Assembly (NCBI GenBank): GCA_904501945.1
Contig: CAJGCU010000086.1
Span: 1 to 9,452, forward strand
Reading direction: 5' to 3'
Length of the DNA stretch: 9,452 bases
From: an uncultured Bacteroidaceae bacterium
GTDB lineage: Bacteria > Bacteroidota > Bacteroidia > Bacteroidales > Bacteroidaceae
Below the pieces are notes generated by a model. It was not told where the DNA came from. It saw nothing but the letters and a program-made list of their open reading frames with translations, and ran no database searches. Both the position numbers and the translations under genes were made by a program. Below, in pieces: positions 5,683 through 9,452 of this stretch. Positions within the stretch are counted from its first letter, which is position 1; each line of letters starts with the position of its first letter.

Positions 5683-6924
5683 TTACCACGCAATCCATGA
5701 ACGAAGATCATAGCGCTGCGGGTAGTCAGCGGGAGCTATACGAACAAGTGTATTGGCCTCAGTCTTGCCTAACAAGAATTTATCAAGAAATGCTTCCACT
5801 TCAGGGTATTGTGATGGCGGAAGTTGGCAATGTCCATGCTGAGCTACAATAGAATAACCGAAACGGTCTTCAATACCAAATTTTTCCCACACCTTCAATG
5901 CTGCATTGGCAGAAACATACATGGACGGATCTGCAAGCCATTCGTAGTCAGGATTTCCAAGAAGCAATACAGCACGAGGACAGCATAGAGCCACAAGTTC
6001 ATGGTGGTCATGAGGAAGATTATTAACTTTTTCTTCACCAAAATTTTCTTTTAGACTATTTTTGAACCAGTTATAATCAGTCTTATCCAAATTTTCAACA
6101 TTTCCTAAAGTGCGAGACACACGCCATGCAGCAGCACCACCGCCACCAGGCTCTTGAGCTATTGTTAATGCGACACGCTCATCGAATGCCCCACAGAAAA
6201 GAGCCATCTTTCCAGCATAAGAACATCCTGTCACCCCTATTCTCTTCATGTCAATCTTTGTCACTTCCGGTCCAAGCTTCTGCAAACCATCAAGGAGACG
6301 GCTGAATCCCCATGCCCATTCGCTGTAAGCACCATTTTCCGTCAATTCTGGATACAAACGGTCAAACTCATAATTTCCTCTTCCCGAAGGCTTTCCAAAC
6401 TGTGAATAGTTATTGACCTGGCGCTCAAAGAAAACCATCATAGCGATGTTACGATCCTTGAAAAGTTTTGCAGGAAGAGAATTGTTGCTGGCACCAATCA
6501 TCAGAGGATATGGTGCAGTACCTTCCTGAGGATAAAATATTGGAGTTTGCAATGTCAACACCTCCCCATTCACATGAACATCAACAATCAACGTGTCGCC
6601 ACTCATTCGCGCGTCAATGCTATCCATTGGGACAGATGGCTTTTGCCCTATTTCATAATATTGAATCTCTTGAGCAATTTCTGCGCGACGTTTCGTCCAC
6701 TGCTTGAATTTCTTCACCTCTTTCTTCCCATCTGAAAAAACGAATGGATTAGGAAGCGTTGAAACACTTGGCAATTGAGAAGGCGTAAAAAAACTTGGAG
6801 CATCATATTTTGCCCCAGTATTTTCAACTGAATACACCAAAGGGACCCCTGATTTTTGTGCTGATGCCTGCAATACAACAAACAAGAGCAGAGCAAACAT
6901 CTGAAAAGAATGATTTTTTTTCAT
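5683..6924 (-). CDS. Secreted CE15 glucuronoyl esterase
   Basis: This 413-residue protein starts MKKNHSFQMF and has a hydrophobic signal peptide ending ASA|Q (cleavage near 22), so it acts in the periplasm or outside. CE15 enzymes are alpha/beta-hydrolases that cut esters between (4-O-methyl-)glucuronic acid on xylan and lignin or other alcohols. The triad is visible: Ser235 in GCSYAGK, Glu258 in QEPGGGG exactly 23 residues later (the same spacing as in the fungal enzyme Cip2, from memory), and His365 in QHGHC. The usual motif is GCSRxGK; here the Arg after the nucleophile is Tyr, which may mark a subtype or altered activity. It lies 25 bases downstream of the LacI-type regulator gene and is probably cotranscribed with it, across from kdgK and eda, which fits uronate release feeding KDG catabolism. 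Some databases would name it acetyl xylan esterase or a generic alpha/beta-hydrolase. Confidence 0.88.
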   Translation of the reverse strand: MKKNHSFQMFALLLFVVLQASAQKSGVPLVYSVENTGAKYDAPSFFTPSQLPSVSTLPNPFVFSDGKKEVKKFKQWTKRRAEIAQEIQYYEIGQKPSVPMDSIDARMSGDTLIVDVHVNGEVLTLQTPIFYPQEGTAPYPLMIGASNNSLPAKLFKDRNIAMMVFFERQVNNYSQFGKPSGRGNYEFDRLYPELTENGAYSEWAWGFSRLLDGLQKLGPEVTKIDMKRIGVTGCSYAGKMALFCGAFDERVALTIAQEPGGGGAAAWRVSRTLGNVENLDKTDYNWFKNSLKENFGEEKVNNLPHDHHELVALCCPRAVLLLGNPDYEWLADPSMYVSANAALKVWEKFGIEDRFGYSIVAQHGHCQLPPSQYPEVEAFLDKFLLGKTEANTLVRIAPADYPQRYDLRSWIAW

Positions 6925-6949
6925 GTCAATTTATTTTCAGTTAATAAAA

Positions 6950-8020
6950 TTAATCTTTATAATAATCTATGTTTTCTTTTGTCAGCAACTCTATTGCCAT
7001 ATAATGGTCACGAGGCAAAGCCATCTTCAGAACACATGAATTAAACATAGAACGAAAACAATTAAGTCCTTGTGATTGCGGATGCTGAGCTATCAGAAAA
7101 TCCACAGAGCCATTCTTAACGCATTCCACATTTGCATTAAGGACATCATAACCAAGAAGCGTCACATGAGGATGCTCAGGCATTTCATGCCTCAGGAAAT
7201 CTGCAATGATGTGTATGGAAGAGTTGAACGACAATGCATAACGGATGTCTGGATTATTGGTGAAGAATTCATGCATAATATCACGCATTCCTTGCTTGTC
7301 ATAAGCATAAAGGTTCAAATCAACAATCTCAATATCAGGACAATTCTCCTCTATATATTTTCTAAAACCGACTTCTCTATTCATCTGCTGACGACTTGCC
7401 ACACGACCTTCACCCAGAACTTTAAAAAGAGCTATTTTTTTAGTGTCTGATTTTATAGCCAATGACATAATCCTACCCGAAAATGCCCCACTGCGCAATG
7501 AATCCTGGCCATAAAAGATACGATGGTTGAATTCTGGCCAGTTTGAATCAAGCAACGCATAAGGAATGTTACGTTCGTCAAGCCGAGCTGTAAAATTGGC
7601 CATGATATTATAATTGAAAATCGGCCCAATAATAACCGTGTCTGGATTCGCATCTAAAAGGCTCTGACATTCATATTTGAACGATTCCGTATTGAATGGA
7701 TCATAGCGAAAAATCTTGAACGATATTTTAAAATCATTGAATCGTCGAACTCCATCCATCAATCCACTTTCGACACGAGCCCAATAACTGTCAACTTCGT
7801 GCATTGGAAGAATAGCTGCAAATTGATGCACATTATGGGAAGCTAACGCTGAAGCGTAATGATTAGGAGTGAAATTTATCTCGTCCAGAACTTTCTGAAC
7901 TCTTTCCAAACTAATAGGTGACACATTACTACGACCATGGATAACTCGGTCAACGGTACCAACTGAAACTCCAGCTCTTTCTGCGATATCTTTTATACGG
8001 ATTTTGGATTTTATCTCCAT
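6950..8020 (-). CDS. LacI-family transcriptional regulator
   Basis: This encodes 356 residues. The N-terminal helix-turn-helix (about 8-30: IRIKDIAERAGVSVGTVDRV and onward) and the following NFTPNHYASALA hinge section are typical of LacI/PurR proteins. Residues from about 65 on form a periplasmic-binding-protein-like effector domain, seen in FAAILPMHEVDSYW, PDTVIIGPIF, IPYALLDSN and VTLLGYDV. The family is a homodimer that binds a palindromic operator and releases or changes grip on sugar binding. ATG 8020 gives the expected short lead-in to the HTH. The divergent kdgK-eda genes and the downstream CE15 esterase gene suggest a uronate or KDG-related effector and local autoregulation, but I could not pick out a convincing operator palindrome in the 240-base divergent region. 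Confidence 0.92.
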   Translation of the reverse strand: MEIKSKIRIKDIAERAGVSVGTVDRVIHGRSNVSPISLERVQKVLDEINFTPNHYASALASHNVHQFAAILPMHEVDSYWARVESGLMDGVRRFNDFKISFKIFRYDPFNTESFKYECQSLLDANPDTVIIGPIFNYNIMANFTARLDERNIPYALLDSNWPEFNHRIFYGQDSLRSGAFSGRIMSLAIKSDTKKIALFKVLGEGRVASRQQMNREVGFRKYIEENCPDIEIVDLNLYAYDKQGMRDIMHEFFTNNPDIRYALSFNSSIHIIADFLRHEMPEHPHVTLLGYDVLNANVECVKNGSVDFLIAQHPQSQGLNCFRSMFNSCVLKMALPRDHYMAIELLTKENIDYYKD

Positions 8021-8112
8021 ACCTTCATGTAAAATCTAAGAACGACTATGATTTACTTTCAAAAATTTGGAACGCCACCTCTCATCGAAGCATTTGTTCA
8101 TCTAAAAACATA

Positions 8113-8120
8113 CAAAGATA
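8113..8120 (-). promoter_or_regulatory. -7 element for the LacI regulator and esterase genes
   Basis: On the - strand TATCTTTG (8120-8113) matches TAnnTTTG exactly, with no TTTG at the expected distance upstream (about 8140-8145). This would place the transcript start near 8106 with a leader of about 85 nt before ATG 8020. A missing -33 box is common at regulated promoters. Confidence 0.5.
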
Positions 8121-8215
8121 GTATTTTTAAAGCACATAGAATTTTAATTAGAATATTTTTTAACATAATCCTGATTTTTTGCCATAAAAAGCATCATTCT
8201 CTCACAAAAAATAGT

Positions 8216-8223
8216 TAATTTTG
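8216..8223 (+). promoter_or_regulatory. -7 element for kdgK-eda
   Basis: TAATTTTG matches TAnnTTTG, 37 bases before the kdgK ATG. The nearest TTTG (8178-8181) is 34 nt away, too far to be a normal -33 box, so the promoter is either weak or dependent on a regulator. The leader would be about 30 nt. The rest of the 240-base divergent region is AT-rich, with no clear operator visible to me. Confidence 0.5.
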
Positions 8224-8260
8224 CACAACATTTTTCAGAATACATAAAACATAAAATAAC

Positions 8261-9283
8261 ATGGCTAAGATTGTTACAATGGGTGAAATCATGCTTCGCC
8301 TTTCACCTGAAGGAAACTACCGTTTCATTCAAGCGGAAAAGTTCAACATTATTCCTGGTGGAGGTGAGGCAAACGTAGGTATAAGCGTAGCTAACTATGG
8401 ACACGAAAGTGTGTTTGTAAGCAAACTTCCCAAGCACGAAATAGGACAGATTGCAATAAATGCATTGCGCAAATATGGCGTCAACACGAACTTTATCGCT
8501 CGTGGTGGTGAACGCATCGGACTTTATTATGCTGAAACTGGTGCAAGCATGAGACCCTCCAAAGTTATCTATGACCGCGCCAATTCTGCCATTGCAGAAG
8601 CAAAACCAGAAGATTTTGATTTCGACAAGATTTTCGAAGGAGCAGATTGGTTCCATTGGTCAGGCATCACTCCAGCCATCAGCGACGCTTCCGCTGAATG
8701 CCTGAGACAAGCGTGCATAGCAGCAAAAAATCATGGCGTTACAATATCATGTGACCTTAATTTCCGAAAGAAACTATGGAGCAGCGAAAAGGCAATCTCT
8801 GTCATGCGACCTTTGATGCAATACGTTGATGTATGTATAGGCAACGAGGAAGATGCTGAACTCTGCCTTGGATTTAAACCAGATGCCGATGTCGAAGCGG
8901 GCGTAACCGATGCAGCTGGATATGAAGGTATTTTCAAAGCTATGGCTAAAGAATTCGGTTTCAAATACGTGGTTTCAACACTTCGTGAAAGTTTCTCTGC
9001 AACCCACAATGGTTGGAAAGCTCTTATTTACGATGGAAAAGAGTTTTATCAAAGTAAACGTTACGACATCAACCCTATCATTGACCGCGTAGGTGGAGGC
9101 GACTCTTTTTCAGGTGGTCTCATCCACGGATTGCTGACCAAACCCACACAAGGGGAAGCTCTGGAATTTGCCGTTGCAGCATCAGCGCTGAAACACACCA
9201 TCCCCGGTGACTTCAACCATGTCTCAACAGATGAGGTAGAAGCATTGGCTGGCGGAAGTGCAAATGGCCGTGTACAGCGTTAA
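8261..9283 (+). CDS. kdgK: 2-keto-3-deoxygluconate kinase (PfkB family)
   Basis: This 340-residue cytoplasmic enzyme phosphorylates KDG with ATP to KDPG, the step joining hexuronate breakdown to the Entner-Doudoroff aldolase. PfkB features are in order: MGEIMLRLSP at the N-terminus, the substrate-side GGGEANVGISVANYG (33-47), SCDLNFRKKLW (163-173) and the C-terminal signature DRVGGGDSFSGG (275-286) with catalytic base Asp281. The usual GAGD anion-hole motif is GGGD here, a form I recall from Bacteroidales relatives. Length is normal. The eda gene follows after 26 bases in the same direction, which separates it from a fructokinase or ribokinase and makes KDG the likely substrate. The divergent LacI gene probably controls it. 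Confidence 0.92.
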   Translation: MAKIVTMGEIMLRLSPEGNYRFIQAEKFNIIPGGGEANVGISVANYGHESVFVSKLPKHEIGQIAINALRKYGVNTNFIARGGERIGLYYAETGASMRPSKVIYDRANSAIAEAKPEDFDFDKIFEGADWFHWSGITPAISDASAECLRQACIAAKNHGVTISCDLNFRKKLWSSEKAISVMRPLMQYVDVCIGNEEDAELCLGFKPDADVEAGVTDAAGYEGIFKAMAKEFGFKYVVSTLRESFSATHNGWKALIYDGKEFYQSKRYDINPIIDRVGGGDSFSGGLIHGLLTKPTQGEALEFAVAASALKHTIPGDFNHVSTDEVEALAGGSANGRVQR

Positions 9284-9309
9284 TTATTGATTCATAATCA
9301 TATAAAAAA

Positions 9310-9452
9310 GTGGCAAAATTCGATAAACTTGCCGTAATGGCAAAAATAGGAGAAACGGGAATGGTTCCTGTCTTCTACCATAAAAATGCAGAAATTGCTA
9401 AAAAAGTAATCAAAGCTTGTTATGATGGCGGCGTTCGTGCTTTCGAATTCAC
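9310..9452 (+). CDS. eda: KDPG aldolase / 2-keto-4-hydroxyglutarate aldolase, N-terminal part
   Basis: The frame is open to the end of the window, with 47 codons visible. It reads VAKFDKLAVMAKIGETGMVP, then VFYHKNAEIAKKVIKACYDG and GVRAFEFT, a close fit to the N-terminus of Bacteroidales KDPG aldolases. It includes the GMVPVFYH strand and the GVRAFEFT strand with the conserved Glu of the active site. The product cleaves KDPG into pyruvate and glyceraldehyde-3-phosphate through a Schiff-base Lys that lies beyond the window. The start is GTG 9310: an in-frame TAA at 9295-9297 excludes anything earlier, and ATG 9337 would lose the first conserved helix. It sits 26 bases after kdgK and is cotranscribed with it. 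Confidence 0.9.
   Translation, partial: MAKFDKLAVMAKIGETGMVPVFYHKNAEIAKKVIKACYDGGVRAFEF

Noticed and set aside
7076..7450. 124-codon open frame on the + strand
   Set aside because: It is antisense to the LacI regulator, with no recognisable domain or start signal.
8021..8260. LacI operator palindrome in the divergent region
   Set aside because: Only AT-rich partial symmetry, such as around TAATTA near 8144-8151, was seen, with no CG-centred palindrome of convincing length.
1..9452. CRISPR arrays, tRNA or rRNA genes, insertion sequences
   Set aside because: No regularly spaced repeats, cloverleaf-like sequences or transposase-like frames were seen on either strand.

Overview
The window looks like chromosomal DNA of a Bacteroidales bacterium, most likely Prevotella or Segatella-like. 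The sequence is moderately AT-rich. At least one complete promoter of the Bacteroidetes type (TTTG, about 20 nt, TAnnTTTG) is visible on each strand of one divergent intergenic region. Starts lack strong Shine-Dalgarno sequences, and the proteins are of Bacteroidales type. The genus is an inference.

Left end (1-1463, + strand): the C-terminus of a large protein, probably a DEAD/DEAH helicase entering from outside the window, is followed 5 nt later by a T5orf172-type GIY-YIG nuclease. The nuclease reading frame is broken in two (334-558 and 564-1463). The break falls on a run of seven A's that forms an A AAA AAG slippery heptamer in the phase that would allow -1 frameshifting into the downstream frame. 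The two halves also begin with similar peptides. This helicase-nuclease pair is the most unusual part of the window and resembles an accessory DNA-processing or defence cassette.

Centre-left (1417-4387, - strand): an NhaC-type Na+/H+ antiporter whose 3' end overlaps the nuclease gene tail to tail, a 70-residue Lys/Arg-rich protein of unknown function just upstream of it, a large nested stem-loop, and a stand-alone AICAR formyltransferase (the C-terminal half of PurH, without the IMP cyclohydrolase domain).

Centre (4388-5682): a divergent promoter region containing a decayed direct duplication of the forward promoter, a 275-residue protein of unknown function with a basic patch and a long Asp/Glu tail, a strong intrinsic terminator, and a three-unit palindromic repeat element.

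Right end (5683-9452): a hexuronate-use module. On the - strand a LacI-family regulator precedes a secreted CE15 glucuronoyl esterase. Divergent from them on the + strand are 2-keto-3-deoxygluconate kinase (kdgK) and the start of KDPG aldolase (eda). The implied logic is that the esterase cuts uronate-lignin or uronate-alcohol esters on xylan outside the cytoplasm. Glucuronate-derived KDG is then phosphorylated and split to pyruvate and glyceraldehyde-3-phosphate, with the LacI protein as the likely local regulator. No RNA genes, CRISPR arrays or insertion sequences were seen.
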